A stretch of DNA of 64,000 bases from Phycisphaerales bacterium (GTDB taxonomy: Bacteria; Planctomycetota; Phycisphaerae; Phycisphaerales; UBA1924): contig JAJDCZ010000042.1 in the NCBI GenBank assembly GCA_029260555.1, positions 1 to 64,000 on the forward strand, written 5' to 3'. Shown piece after piece: positions 32,914 through 41,850 of this stretch. Position numbers and translations under genes: made by a program. Position 1 is the first letter of the stretch. Each line of letters opens with the position of its first letter. The notes under the pieces are model-generated. The model was not told the DNA's origin. It searched no databases and saw only the letters and a list, made by a program, of their open reading frames with translations.

Positions 32914-33605
32914 CACACATTACCTCCCGCTGCACCCATTGGGTTGGTCTTGGCGGTCTTGTCAATCTGAGAGCTGGGTCCAGTCAACCATGCTTCCAGA
33001 TCCTCTTTGGCGATCACAAGATATCGGTTGTTGAGCATCTCAAAGCAGTTCAGATCGCACGCACGAATCGTGGAAACCGCCTCGACATTTCGCGATGAAA
33101 GCCTCACATTTCCCTTCTTGCTCTCCTTGGATGAAAGAGCAATCAGAGCATTGCGATCAACGCCAATCGCCTGCAGGAAATCTACAAACGACCGTGTCTT
33201 AGGCGTATCCATGATCAAGGAATCAATCACCTTGACCTCGCCATCGATCAGTTTGGCAAGCAGGGCATTGCGATTTGCCTTGCGGCGCATCTTCTTGGGC
33301 ATGTCCTGGCAGAAATCTGCATGAGTACGGGTCTTGGCAAACGCCACACCACCGCCTCGCATCTGCACAACACGCTTAGAGCCATGCCGGGCACGGCCCG
33401 TGCCCTTCTGCTTGTAGATCTTCTTGGTTGAGCCAGAAATCATGCCACGGCTCTTGGTCCGTGAAGATCCCTGACGACGGTTCGCGTGGTAACGAACATA
33501 CGCTTGTTTGATCAACCCGGGATTGATCGTTCCACCAAGGGCTGATTCATCGATAGTCAGCATGCTGACTTCGTCGCCCTTCATATTCAAGACGGGGACA
33601 TCCAT
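32913..33605 (-). CDS. rplD: Ribosomal protein uL4
   Basis: A 230-residue tunnel protein; in E. coli it also represses the S10 operon. Seen: NPGLIKQAYVRYHANRRQGSSRTKSRGMISGSTKKIYKQKGTGRARHGSKRVVQMRGGGVAFAKT, then a Rossmann-like domain (VIDSLIMDTPKTRSFVDFL). The tail after residue 205 is extended. It overlaps rplW and is separated from rplC by an unusually long spacer. Confidence 0.97.
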   Translation of the reverse strand: MDVPVLNMKGDEVSMLTIDESALGGTINPGLIKQAYVRYHANRRQGSSRTKSRGMISGSTKKIYKQKGTGRARHGSKRVVQMRGGGVAFAKTRTHADFCQDMPKKMRRKANRNALLAKLIDGEVKVIDSLIMDTPKTRSFVDFLQAIGVDRNALIALSSKESKKGNVRLSSRNVEAVSTIRACDLNCFEMLNNRYLVIAKEDLEAWLTGPSSQIDKTAKTNPMGAAGGNV

Positions 33606-33878
33606 GTGTCTCTTACCTCGTCTTACGCCTTAGGGTTGGACAGATGCCCAACCTGGTTAAACTCGCCTATCCGTCTGACCACCTCTTATTTGATGGGATC
33701 AGCTCGGAATCGACTCGGCATGCCCGCGACGCTCGCGGGAACCCATGTCCTTGTCCGGCGGTTTCGATAAACCCGACCTTCCGGACTCGCCGATCAGCAT
33801 TCTGCAAACCGACGATATTTCATCAATCTCTACCAACCCGATCCAACTACGAACCGGGCATAATAACTCGTCCCTACA
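33606..33878. promoter_or_regulatory. Long rplC-rplD spacer with hairpins
   Basis: This 273-bp spacer is far longer than others in the cluster. It contains a near-perfect GGTTGG/CCAACC hairpin at 33634-33653 upstream of rplD and a GC-rich CCCGCGA/TCGCGGG stem with a triloop at 33723-33739. No gene is seen. It could be a processing or L4-feedback site; that is speculative. Confidence 0.45.
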
Positions 33879-34568
33879 CTAGGCCTCTGCAATCTCCTTG
33901 GCGAGGGTTGCCTTACTTCTGTAAAGCCTCGTCGAACAACGAACCTGCACCAAACTCGTATTGCAGCCTGGCACCGGCCCCTTGACCAGCATAAGACTTT
34001 GCTCAGCATCAATCCGAACCACTGGCAGGCTTCTGACCGTCACCTGATGATCACCCATGTGACCCGCCATGTGCTTGCCCTTTTTAATCCGACCAGCCTT
34101 ACCAGCGTTATTGCCATGGCCACCGATCGAACCGGGCGAGCGATGCTTGCGCTCCACGCCGTGCGTCGCCTGCTGGCCCTTGAACCCGTAACGCTTCATG
34201 CCACCAGCAAAGCCCTTGCCCTTGCTCGTGCCCGTCACATCAACAAATGCAATCTTCTCAAATGCATCAGCAGCAATCACCTGGCCCAGCTCGTAATCGC
34301 CAATCGTCTTTTCACAAACGCGAAACTCGCGATGATACAACTTGGGCGATGTCCCCGCTTTGGCATCATGAGCCATCTCGGGAATCGTCTGCGTGCGGAT
34401 TTTCGCATCCGCAAAGCCAAGCTGCACACCGTTGTAGCCATCGGTTTCCTGCGTCTTGACCTGCGTCACAACGCAAGGCCCAAGCTGCAGCACCGTCACA
34501 GGAACGATCTTGCCGTCAACAAAGACACGCGTCATTCCAAGTTTGGTTCCCATCAGCATCAACGACAT
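33879..34568 (-). CDS. rplC: Ribosomal protein uL3
   Basis: A 229-residue large-subunit assembly protein. LMGTKLGMTRVFVDGKIVPVTVLQLGPCVVTQVKT, the VTGTSKGKGFAGGMKRYGFKGQQATHGVERKHRSPGSIGG block and KKGKHMAGHMGDHQVTVRSLPVV are canonical; the Gln in RSPGSIG-like context is methylated in many species. GAGG precedes the ATG at 34566-34568. Confidence 0.98.
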   Translation of the reverse strand: MSLMLMGTKLGMTRVFVDGKIVPVTVLQLGPCVVTQVKTQETDGYNGVQLGFADAKIRTQTIPEMAHDAKAGTSPKLYHREFRVCEKTIGDYELGQVIAADAFEKIAFVDVTGTSKGKGFAGGMKRYGFKGQQATHGVERKHRSPGSIGGHGNNAGKAGRIKKGKHMAGHMGDHQVTVRSLPVVRIDAEQSLMLVKGPVPGCNTSLVQVRCSTRLYRSKATLAKEIAEA

Positions 34569-34675
34569 CACAACCCTCGATTCTCAGCCAGCCCAGTCCT
34601 GATCAAGACCGCCCAACTCCTGCTTCATTCGCTTCAAGCACACGCTCAAATCCAGAGGAAGCAATCTATCTAACG

Positions 34676-34706
34676 AAAAAAACCGGACACCCTCCCAGGT
34701 ATCCGG
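34676..34706 (-). terminator. Intrinsic terminator/attenuator between rpsJ and rplC
   Basis: On the minus strand CCGGATACC and GGTGTCCGG pair with one G-U around a 6-nt loop, followed by TTTTTTCG. It lies 15 bases after the rpsJ stop, within the cluster, so some transcripts should end after the first gene. Confidence 0.8.
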
Positions 34707-34720
34707 CTTGAACTCTGCTC

Positions 34721-35029
34721 TCACGCCTTGATTTTCACGAACACGCCCGCTGGAACAACCAGACGATTTAACGCCTCAACTGTTCTCGCATTGGGCTCGA
34801 GAATATCAATGATCCTTTTATGTGTACGGATCTCGAACTGCTCACGGCTCTTCTTGTTCACAAAGGGGCTTCGCAGCACCGTGTACCTCTCAATACGCGT
34901 CGGCAACGGGATCGGTCCCGCAACCTTGGCATTGGTACGCTTGGCGTGGTCCACAATCTCCCGTGCTGATGCATCAAGAGCAATGTGGTCGTACGCTTCC
35001 ATTCGGATTCGAATCTTGCCGCCAGTCAT
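34721..35029 (-). CDS. rpsJ: Ribosomal protein uS10
   Basis: A 102-residue 30S head protein, also NusE in antitermination. [68 protein letters not shown] is canonical. The ATG at 35027-35029 gives the usual length. It is the first gene of the cluster; no tuf, fusA, rpsG or rpsL lies upstream. A terminator-like hairpin follows directly. Confidence 0.98.
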   Translation of the reverse strand: MTGGKIRIRMEAYDHIALDASAREIVDHAKRTNAKVAGPIPLPTRIERYTVLRSPFVNKKSREQFEIRTHKRIIDILEPNARTVEALNRLVVPAGVFVKIKA

Positions 35030-35298
35030 CGCGTTTCCCAAATCCAGACATACCTGATCAGGCACAAACCTCTACCCCGGCAAACCACTTGCCAGGTTCC
35101 ATGAGCTGACATCCCTGCCAGTTACAAACTCGCTCAACGCTCCGCGTCGACAGACTCGTCAGCAGATGCCATGCCCCGGCTCACAACTGACTGCTTCTGT
35201 GCAAATACTCAGAACCATCCAATCTGACCCGAAACCGACCCAAAGGCCGATGACACCATAACAGACGGGTTTATACCCGCTGTTACACCGAGCGGACA
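35030..35298 (-). promoter_or_regulatory. Long S10-operon leader with stem-loops
   Basis: About 260 bases lie between the predicted start of transcription and rpsJ. A strong stem at 35259-35285, TAACAG(A)CGGGT pairing with ACCCG-CTGTTA with one bulged A and a 4-nt loop, would be near the 5' end of the transcript, and a GGCA/TGCC stem occurs at about 35083-35097. A ribosomal-protein feedback leader is plausible but no known leader motif is recognised. Confidence 0.5.
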
Positions 35299-35326
35299 AG
35301 AATAGATGCTACGATCCGCCAGTCAA
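35299..35326 (-). promoter_or_regulatory. Promoter of the S10-spc-alpha cluster
   Basis: Minus strand: -35 TTGACT at 35321-35326, a 16-base spacer, and -10 TATTCT at 35299-35304. This is a near-consensus sigma-70-type promoter pointing at rpsJ. Confidence 0.75.
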
Positions 35327-35377
35327 ACCCCAACTGCACGATTCCTCCACCTTTTTTGTCATCAAGAGCACCATGCC

Positions 35378-36871
35378 ATGAAACAAACCTCCCACTTCAC
35401 ACCCAAACTCGCCCAGTTCGCCTCCCTCAGCTTCGCAGGACTCCTCCTCTTTTCCCCTCCCGCCACTGCCAGATCCACCCCCACTGCTCCCCCCAGCACC
35501 TCCGCCATTGAGATGGCAGCAGACCCTTTCACACTGCCCAGCGTGGGCCTTTCGCTCTACCTGCCCGTCGGCTGTACCACGCAAACCTCTCAGATTGAAC
35601 AGGTTGTCACCGTACAGATCATCCCCGAAGATGCCTCCTGGCGCCTTCTTATCCGTACTCCACGCTCAAATGACCCCAAAGTCACCATCAAACAGGTCAT
35701 CGATCACAGCGTAGAACAGCTCCTCGCATCCACCGCCATCAGGGATAGCCAAAACAACACCATCTCCACCAAAGCCAAAGTCATCGAAAACAACACCACC
35801 CTCATAATTGCAGGAAAACCTGCAGGCAGAGCGTATGTTTCACTCCCCCAGGCGAATAATCAGCCCAATGTCATCAAAGGCTTTACTGCATTTCAAGTTG
35901 GCTCGGGAAAATTCGTCACCTTTGAGCTGACAACCTTCGAATCTCAGCTTGAAAAGGTCCGACCTGTCTACGAAACCATCGTCAGCGGAGCCTCATTCAC
36001 CGACCCCGGTGATTTGGCAACTTCCCGGGCAGCTGCGGTTCAGGCGGGCATTCTCATGTTTGACCAGTTCTCGTCCGGGCAGATGGCAACACTGATCCAG
36101 ACCAATGCCGATCGCTTTGAACGCCTCTACGAACCTGCAACTTCAGACGATGATGCGATGGAACGCGAAAAAGGCTATCGGCGCATTCGGTTCAGCAAAG
36201 GCTTCCGAGGCGAGCTTGATCCTTCCAAATCTCGCTCAAAATGGGCCGGGCTGGACCATCAGGAAGGCTATATTGCTCAAATTGACGCCAGATTGCTCAT
36301 TGATGACCCCCAGAGCAACGCTGTGCAGGTCTACGACTCCATCGGCATCTTCTTTATGACACCCGACCGCAAAGATGAAGCATGGCTCGTCAAAATGACG
36401 CTCCGCGATGGAAATACCAACCGCCCCTGGACCGAAATCGGCGCACGACAAACCAATGATGTTGGCAAAATCACCATCAATGTCACAACCCAAGGCCCCG
36501 GCATCAGCCCCTCACACACCCAGCCACTCATCCAGGGCCAAGGCTACATCAGCAGGCTCGAAACCTACATCCTCCCCCAGATCCTCATCGCCCATGGCAT
36601 CGAAGCGGACTTTGGTTTCTACACCTATCAACCCGCTGGCGCAGGCGGTGCTGTCCACCTCCGCCGCGATCTGCTTGAGCAAGTCCCAAGCCGCCCCGGG
36701 CTCTACAAAATCACCACCCACCAAACCGAAAACGCTGAGCCTCAGATTAGCTTCTTTCGCGCCGATGGATCGCTCATCCAGACCACCCTGCCCGATGGAC
36801 GAACCTGGGAACCCATCACCTTTGAACGCCTGCTCAAAATCTGGAAAGCCAAAGGCCTGCCGACGCAATAA
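35378..36871 (+). CDS. Secreted protein of unknown function
   Basis: A 497-residue protein that I do not recognise. A signal peptide spans about residues 1-31 (basic start, hydrophobic LAQFASLSFAGLLLFSPPATA). The mature part is mixed alpha/beta without cysteine-rich or catalytic motifs; it contains DPFTLPSVGLSLYLPVG near the start and PAGAGGAVHLRRDLLEQVP and a final LDGRTWEPITFERLLKIWKAKG-like region. It is transcribed divergently from the S10 cluster. The ATG at 35378 was chosen because it begins the signal peptide. Confidence 0.75.
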   Translation: MKQTSHFTPKLAQFASLSFAGLLLFSPPATARSTPTAPPSTSAIEMAADPFTLPSVGLSLYLPVGCTTQTSQIEQVVTVQIIPEDASWRLLIRTPRSNDPKVTIKQVIDHSVEQLLASTAIRDSQNNTISTKAKVIENNTTLIIAGKPAGRAYVSLPQANNQPNVIKGFTAFQVGSGKFVTFELTTFESQLEKVRPVYETIVSGASFTDPGDLATSRAAAVQAGILMFDQFSSGQMATLIQTNADRFERLYEPATSDDDAMEREKGYRRIRFSKGFRGELDPSKSRSKWAGLDHQEGYIAQIDARLLIDDPQSNAVQVYDSIGIFFMTPDRKDEAWLVKMTLRDGNTNRPWTEIGARQTNDVGKITINVTTQGPGISPSHTQPLIQGQGYISRLETYILPQILIAHGIEADFGFYTYQPAGAGGAVHLRRDLLEQVPSRPGLYKITTHQTENAEPQISFFRADGSLIQTTLPDGRTWEPITFERLLKIWKAKGLPTQ

Positions 36872-36901
36872 GCACTTCATGCAGCAACTGCACCGAACCC
36901 G

Positions 36902-38122
36902 TCACTCCGGCTCCAGCGTGCCCACTGTCCATGTAGAAAGTGGAAAACGCTCGCTCACTTTGTGCAGATCCGCAACGCTGACTGCATTAATCTGCTTTAG
37001 CTCATCTGCCAGCGAACGATATTCGCCCGTATAAGTCCAAAGCCTGCCCATGCGCTGCATGCAGTCATTGGGTTTTTCGCTTTCAATCGTCACCGCTGTG
37101 GCCAGCTTGGATCGAAGTTTGATCAAGTCATCCTCCCGGATCGAATCCACCAGTTCCCTGAGCTCCTGCTCAATCACCTTCTGAAACTCACCCAGCTGGC
37201 TCGGCTCACCAGATGCATAAACATAACAATCCCCCGAGCCATCGTGAGCTTCGTACCCCGCCATCGCCTCCTCAGCCAGCCCCGTCTCGATCAGCTTCCA
37301 GTGCAGCCTGGAGTTGTCGCTCCCGCCCAGCACCTGCATCAAAAGCATCATGGCATAGCGTGCATCGTCCTGCAACGCAGGCCCCGGTGCCAGCATGAGC
37401 AGATATCCCCGGTTCACGGTTTTTCGCTGCATTTTCAGCGCGCAAGGCTCATGTTGAATGCTTGGAAATGCACGATCCACTCCAGTTGTCTGCCATGTGC
37501 TGCACAACTTGGACACCTGCTGCACAGCCTTGTCAAAATCCAGCCGACCAGCAAGCACAACCACGGTGTTATCCGCTGCATATCGATTGTCAAAGTACTG
37601 CTGCATCTGATCGCGTGTCAGATCACTGACGGTCTGGTTGGTGCCGAGCACGCGATGTGCGAGCGGATGTTCCTGATAGTGCTTTTCCATGGTCGCTTCG
37701 TAAAGCACCCAGAATGGATTGTCGTTGTACATGGCGATTTCTTCGAGAATGACATTCTTCTCGGTGTCAAAGTCATCCTGCCTCAACGCAGGCCTCATCA
37801 TTCTGCTCAGCGTGTCCAGCCCATCTTCCAGATACTCCGGCAAGACCTGAGCAAAGAAGCAGGTCAGCTCACTTGAGGTGTATGCGTTGTTGCGCGCACC
37901 AATGCGGTCAAAGCATTGATTGAGTTCATCCGCAGCGATGTCCTTCGTGCCTTTGAACATCATGTGCTCAAGAAAATGACTCACGCCCATAAGCGCAGCA
38001 TCTTCATCACGGGCACCAGTACGAACAAAGAAACCTGCTGCAGCAGTGTGCGCTTCAGGCATGATCTCTGCAATGATCGTCAAACCATTATCAAGCGTGT
38101 GCTTTTTGAATATGTCAGCCAT
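36902..38122 (-). CDS. M16-family zinc peptidase (processing-peptidase-like)
   Basis: A 406-residue metalloprotease related to mitochondrial processing peptidase and PqqF-like enzymes. The inverted zinc motif HFLEH (His49, Glu52, His53) in GVSHFLEHMMFKGT is intact, with the third ligand in VILEEIAMYND near residue 127. The N-terminus DNGLTIIAEIMPEAHTAAAGFFVRTGARDE is typical. It has no signal peptide, so a cytosolic role is likely. It lies downstream of efp in the same direction, about 95 bases away. The start at 38120-38122 (MADIFKKHTL) fits the family better than the longer frame. Confidence 0.93.
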   Translation of the reverse strand: MADIFKKHTLDNGLTIIAEIMPEAHTAAAGFFVRTGARDEDAALMGVSHFLEHMMFKGTKDIAADELNQCFDRIGARNNAYTSSELTCFFAQVLPEYLEDGLDTLSRMMRPALRQDDFDTEKNVILEEIAMYNDNPFWVLYEATMEKHYQEHPLAHRVLGTNQTVSDLTRDQMQQYFDNRYAADNTVVVLAGRLDFDKAVQQVSKLCSTWQTTGVDRAFPSIQHEPCALKMQRKTVNRGYLLMLAPGPALQDDARYAMMLLMQVLGGSDNSRLHWKLIETGLAEEAMAGYEAHDGSGDCYVYASGEPSQLGEFQKVIEQELRELVDSIREDDLIKLRSKLATAVTIESEKPNDCMQRMGRLWTYTGEYRSLADELKQINAVSVADLHKVSERFPLSTWTVGTLEPE

Positions 38123-38218
38123 GCCAGATGATAGCGCCACAGGTGATTGAGCATCACCGTCACAACTCATTCACAAGGATTTGACTGCATCACGATGGGT
38201 GAAGCACCGGATTGATGC

Positions 38219-38782
38219 TTATTCTTCCTTGGCGCGAGAGAGGTATGACCCGTCCGCCGTAGAAACCTTGATCTTCTCGCCGATTTCAATGAACGGCGGC
38301 ACACGGGTCTTCAACCCCGTATCACACTCAGCATCTTTAAGCTGATTGGTGACCGTCGCACCCTTGATGCCCGGCGGCGTATCTGTCACCGTCACAATCA
38401 CCGATGCTGGAAGCTCGCAGGTGATGGGATTCCCCTCGTGACAAAGAACCAGCATCGTCGCATTCGGTGCCAGGAACTTCAGTGCCTCACCCAGCACCTC
38501 TGAGCTGATGACGAACTGGTCATATGTTTCCTGGTCCATGAAAGTGGCACCATCGTTGTCCGAGTAGAGATACTCCATCGGACGGCGATCAAGCGTAATG
38601 CCTTCGACATCGTCATTTGAGTTGAACCGGTTTTCAATATTAAGCCCCGTGAAAATGTCCTTGAGCTTGGCCTGGATGTACGCGGGGCCTTTACCGGGCT
38701 TGGTGTGCTCGGTTTTGACAACGACATAAAGCTTGCCGTTGTGGCGGACTGCATTACCTGGCTTGAGACTGGTCGCCTTCAT
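38219..38782 (-). CDS. efp: Translation elongation factor P
   Basis: A 187-residue EF-P, which relieves stalling at polyproline sequences from the ribosomal E site. The KOW-like domain with the tip lysine Lys31 (TKPGKGPAYIQAKL) is present, followed by two OB domains and the conserved CDTGLKTRVPPFIEIGEKIKVSTADGSYLSR. It would be needed to translate the proline-rich kinase in this window. No epmA or epmB gene is nearby, so the lysine modification is unknown. Confidence 0.97.
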   Translation of the reverse strand: MKATSLKPGNAVRHNGKLYVVVKTEHTKPGKGPAYIQAKLKDIFTGLNIENRFNSNDDVEGITLDRRPMEYLYSDNDGATFMDQETYDQFVISSEVLGEALKFLAPNATMLVLCHEGNPITCELPASVIVTVTDTPPGIKGATVTNQLKDAECDTGLKTRVPPFIEIGEKIKVSTADGSYLSRAKEE

Positions 38783-38886
38783 GGATGATATTCCTGGAAT
38801 GATTTGGGACTTGGTATGGTCTGTTTACTGTCATCGTAGACACACCCCAGCCAGTCAGATCACAATCAACCAGGGAGATTCTTGTC

Positions 38887-39909
38887 ATGAGCACCACTCG
38901 ACGCGTTTTTTTAAGATCAGCCTGCCTTTCCGCAGCCGCTTTGATGCCACTTGCAGGCACCGCCCGGTCACTGGCCCGACCAAGGGTCTCAACCGGGGCT
39001 CGGGCTGGGCGAACTTACTTTGACTGGCAAAGGATTGCTGAGGATGTCCACGCTGTTGCTGACCTCTCCACGGGGGGCAATGTACTGGTCCTGAAGCAGA
39101 GTTCGGGCGCGTTGGTCATCGACTCGAAGTTTGCCCATCTTGGATCTGCACTGGTACAGGATGCGCAAAAGTTGGCCGGGCCAGTGCGTTTATTGATCAA
39201 CACCCACCATCATGGGGACCATACGGGCGGAAATGTTGCGTTTTCGCCCGAAACGCGAATCATGGCACATACAAAGGCTGAGCCTCGCATCAAAGCTCAG
39301 CATGGAAAGTATCTCAATCAGCTTCGAACAGGCGTAAGCCGCATGGATGAGGGTGACGAGGCTCACAATACAGCCAAAAATGCTGCCCAGGGATTGCTCA
39401 CTGAGATTGACGAACTGGCTGCAGCCCGCTGGGCACCCACAGAGCTCATGAAAGGCTCACAACAGACAATCCAATTCGACAGCGTACAACTCGAACTCAC
39501 TCATGTCGGCCAGGGACACACCGACAATGATGTGTTCATCAAGCTAGCCGAGCTCAATGTGATCCACACGGGCGATCTGCTCTTTCACGGGCTTCATCCT
39601 TTCTTTGATCCTGCTGGAGGCTACTCCGCGCTGGGATGGATCAAAAGTGTTCAGGCGATCATCGAGGCTTCAGACGACAAGACGGTGATCGTGCCCGGTC
39701 ACGGCAAGATAACCGATAAGAGTGCGCTTATTGCACAGAAGAACTATCTGCAAGGTCTGGTTAATGCTGTGCGAGAGGGGATTGCCTCAGGACAGAGTGA
39801 AGATGAACTGGCCACGCAGACCTGGGACTTCATGCAGGGCCTGGGCTTTGAGCAAATCCGTGAGCGCGCAATCCGGGCGGTGTATACAGAGCTGAGCAAG
39901 CGCAGATGA
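38887..39909 (+). CDS. Tat-exported metallo-beta-lactamase-fold hydrolase
   Basis: A 340-residue protein. A twin-arginine signal (TTRRVFLRSACLSAAALMPLAGTARS) sends it folded to the periplasm. The MBL zinc motif NTHHHGDHTGGN is complete, followed by HVGQGHTDNDVFI, IHTGDLLFHGLHPFFD and VIVPGHGKI, giving ligands for a di-metal site. The arrangement resembles the SoxH/quinoprotein-relay group of MBL hydrolases; the substrate is unknown. AGGGAG is nine bases before the ATG. Divergent from efp. Confidence 0.9.
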   Translation: MSTTRRVFLRSACLSAAALMPLAGTARSLARPRVSTGARAGRTYFDWQRIAEDVHAVADLSTGGNVLVLKQSSGALVIDSKFAHLGSALVQDAQKLAGPVRLLINTHHHGDHTGGNVAFSPETRIMAHTKAEPRIKAQHGKYLNQLRTGVSRMDEGDEAHNTAKNAAQGLLTEIDELAAARWAPTELMKGSQQTIQFDSVQLELTHVGQGHTDNDVFIKLAELNVIHTGDLLFHGLHPFFDPAGGYSALGWIKSVQAIIEASDDKTVIVPGHGKITDKSALIAQKNYLQGLVNAVREGIASGQSEDELATQTWDFMQGLGFEQIRERAIRAVYTELSKRR

Positions 39910-40167
39910 TTTTGGTCCATAATATGCGCTCATGCACATTCCGGATCTTGACGCCCCCTTTTGAACAAAGTATCGTTGAAGTGCGATAGGCGATATTCCG
40001 ATCCTTATATAGTGGGTAAACTGTGCCGTCCAAAGGACTTGCACGAGGCACTATAAAGATTAGTTTTTTGATTTGAGATGTATCTGCAAGAGATGATGTG
40101 TATCTTGTCTAGCAGGTAGATTTAGGAAGCGGCTCAACAAGCAAACCTGATGCAATGGAGTAATATC
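39910..40167. promoter_or_regulatory. Upstream region of the LEPR-type surface protein
   Basis: A 258-bp spacer with a nested stem at about 40028-40052 (GTCC-aaa-GGAC within GTGCC/GGCAC) and the TGTGTATCTTGT block at about 40098-40109 that is also found upstream of hppD. No gene is seen. Confidence 0.35.
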
Positions 40168-41838
40168 ATGGCAAACCCTAAGCCCGATAACAATATGATG
40201 GAGCATCTTGAAGCCAGAAAACTGCTCAGTGGAGACGGAGCATCTCTGGATTTCGAAGCCTTTTATCCAGAAGGATTCGCCAACGACAATATCAGCGAAT
40301 ATGTACCCATCACCAACCCCAATGACTTTGCCATCGATTATGAGCTTTATGCTCAATATGCCAAGGGAGAGCGGGATCAGTTGATTCAGCGAGGCACCAT
40401 TCCCGCCAACACGCGCCGGGGGGTGGTCATTAATGAAGCAGGCCGTCCTGAGACACTTCGAGTGCGCCCAAACGATCCATACTCGCTGGTGCTTCGTTCC
40501 ACAGCACCAGTAGGGGCGACTCTCAGCCATTATGACTTTGGCACAGCCATCGGCGAAACCTTCACCCAGCAGACCAGCACCGAGTGGTCATTTGGCGAAG
40601 GCAAGCGAGGCGGCGCAACACGCAACTTCGTGGTGCTTTACAACCCCTCTGATCAGGATGCAACCGTGACGCTGACAGTCTTCACGGAAACCGGTCAGAC
40701 TCAATCCATGACACGAGTGATCGGTGCCAATCGCCGAGGCGGCTGGAACCTGGCCGCTTCAGGATCACTGCCTCAAGGTGAGTTCGGCATCCGCATCGTT
40801 TCTGATGTACCCATTGTGTCAGCAATCTCAGCTTATGAAACGGATACAAACCAGGGCTTTGGTGCACTTGGCCAGACCGATGGCGGCGCCCTTGCTGGTG
40901 TCATCAATGGCATGAAGATCCGTTCTGACGGTGCCGGTGGCTCAGATGACGACTTTGCAAATGATGGCTCCGGAGATGACAGCCATAACGGCAACGACGA
41001 CAGTCACAATGGCAACGATGACAGCCATAACGGCAACGACGACAGTCACAATGGCAATGATGACAGCCACAACGGCAACGACGACAGTCATAACGGCAAC
41101 GATGACAGTCACAATGGCAATGACGACAGCCACAACGGCGGATCAGGAGACGACAGCAACAACAGTAACGGCGGCTCCGGGCACATCTCAGACGCATTCG
41201 TCAAAGTGCTCAACACCAACGCAACAGATGCAACCGTCACATTCACCTTCATTCCCAAAGCAAGCAACATTGATCCCGCGACCCTCCCACCGCCTCAGAT
41301 CATGACCATCGCCAGCAACTCGCGATCTCAGTTCTCACTTGTGGAACTGTCCGCTCCTGTCAATGAAAAGTTCACTATCGCGTACCGATCTGATGTCCCC
41401 GTCACCGTCACAGCTTCTCGCTTTGAAGCTGCCGATGCCGTCGGTGTTGAAGCGGCCCCCATCGCTGCAACCCAGTGGACCTATGGCGAAGGCTTCATGA
41501 GTCAGAATCGTGCTGGTAACTCTGTGACTGAAGATATCTACATGTTCAACCCCACCACCCAGAACTTCTCAGTAACGATTGAGTTCTTCTTCAACAACTC
41601 CACCAAGATCACAATCACCGAGTCGATGCAGTCGCTCAGGCTGAAAGACATTGAAGTCCATGATCTTCTTGAGATCAGAGACTTCTCAACCCAGTCGTTC
41701 TATGGCATCCGCATCACCTCGCCCGTACCCATCGTTTCCACAATGGAGCACTGGGACCGTGATCAGGGTGGCGGCTTCAGCACGCTGGGTATGCCCGGTG
41801 GCACCATCGTTGATCTCATCGATGTCCTTGCAGTCTAA
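40168..41838 (+). CDS. LEPR-motif secreted or surface protein with NDDSHNG repeats
   Basis: A 556-residue protein. It opens with MEHLEARKLLSGDG, a form of the LEPRxLLS N-terminal signature of planctomycete secreted or surface proteins. Two similar beta-rich halves follow: FVVLYNPSDQDATVTLTVF and a later IYMFNPTTQNFSVTIEFFF, each preceded by a WSFGEGK or WTYGEGF strand. The halves are joined by about eight exact NDDSHNG repeats (residues ~270-325), rich in Asp and probably calcium-binding. GGAG is seven bases upstream of the ATG at 40168. A terminator follows within the neighbouring thiE gene. Confidence 0.82.
   Translation: MANPKPDNNMMEHLEARKLLSGDGASLDFEAFYPEGFANDNISEYVPITNPNDFAIDYELYAQYAKGERDQLIQRGTIPANTRRGVVINEAGRPETLRVRPNDPYSLVLRSTAPVGATLSHYDFGTAIGETFTQQTSTEWSFGEGKRGGATRNFVVLYNPSDQDATVTLTVFTETGQTQSMTRVIGANRRGGWNLAASGSLPQGEFGIRIVSDVPIVSAISAYETDTNQGFGALGQTDGGALAGVINGMKIRSDGAGGSDDDFANDGSGDDSHNGNDDSHNGNDDSHNGNDDSHNGNDDSHNGNDDSHNGNDDSHNGNDDSHNGGSGDDSNNSNGGSGHISDAFVKVLNTNATDATVTFTFIPKASNIDPATLPPPQIMTIASNSRSQFSLVELSAPVNEKFTIAYRSDVPVTVTASRFEAADAVGVEAAPIAATQWTYGEGFMSQNRAGNSVTEDIYMFNPTTQNFSVTIEFFFNNSTKITITESMQSLRLKDIEVHDLLEIRDFSTQSFYGIRITSPVPIVSTMEHWDRDQGGGFSTLGMPGGTIVDLIDVLAV
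40972..41140 (+). repeat. Tandem 21-bp repeats encoding NDDSHNG
   Basis: About eight tandem 21-bp units (GATGACAGCCATAACGGCAA type) alternate between AGCCATAAC/AGTCACAAT-like variants at third codon positions, so the protein repeat is exact while the DNA differs by synonymous changes. This points to selection on the peptide as well as duplication of a 42-bp pair. Confidence 0.85.
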
Positions 41839-41850
41839 CCAGCAAGAGTC

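Noticed and set aside
40972-41140. Regular 21-bp repeats that could suggest a CRISPR array
   Set aside because: The units are tandem without spacers and encode an exact heptapeptide in frame.
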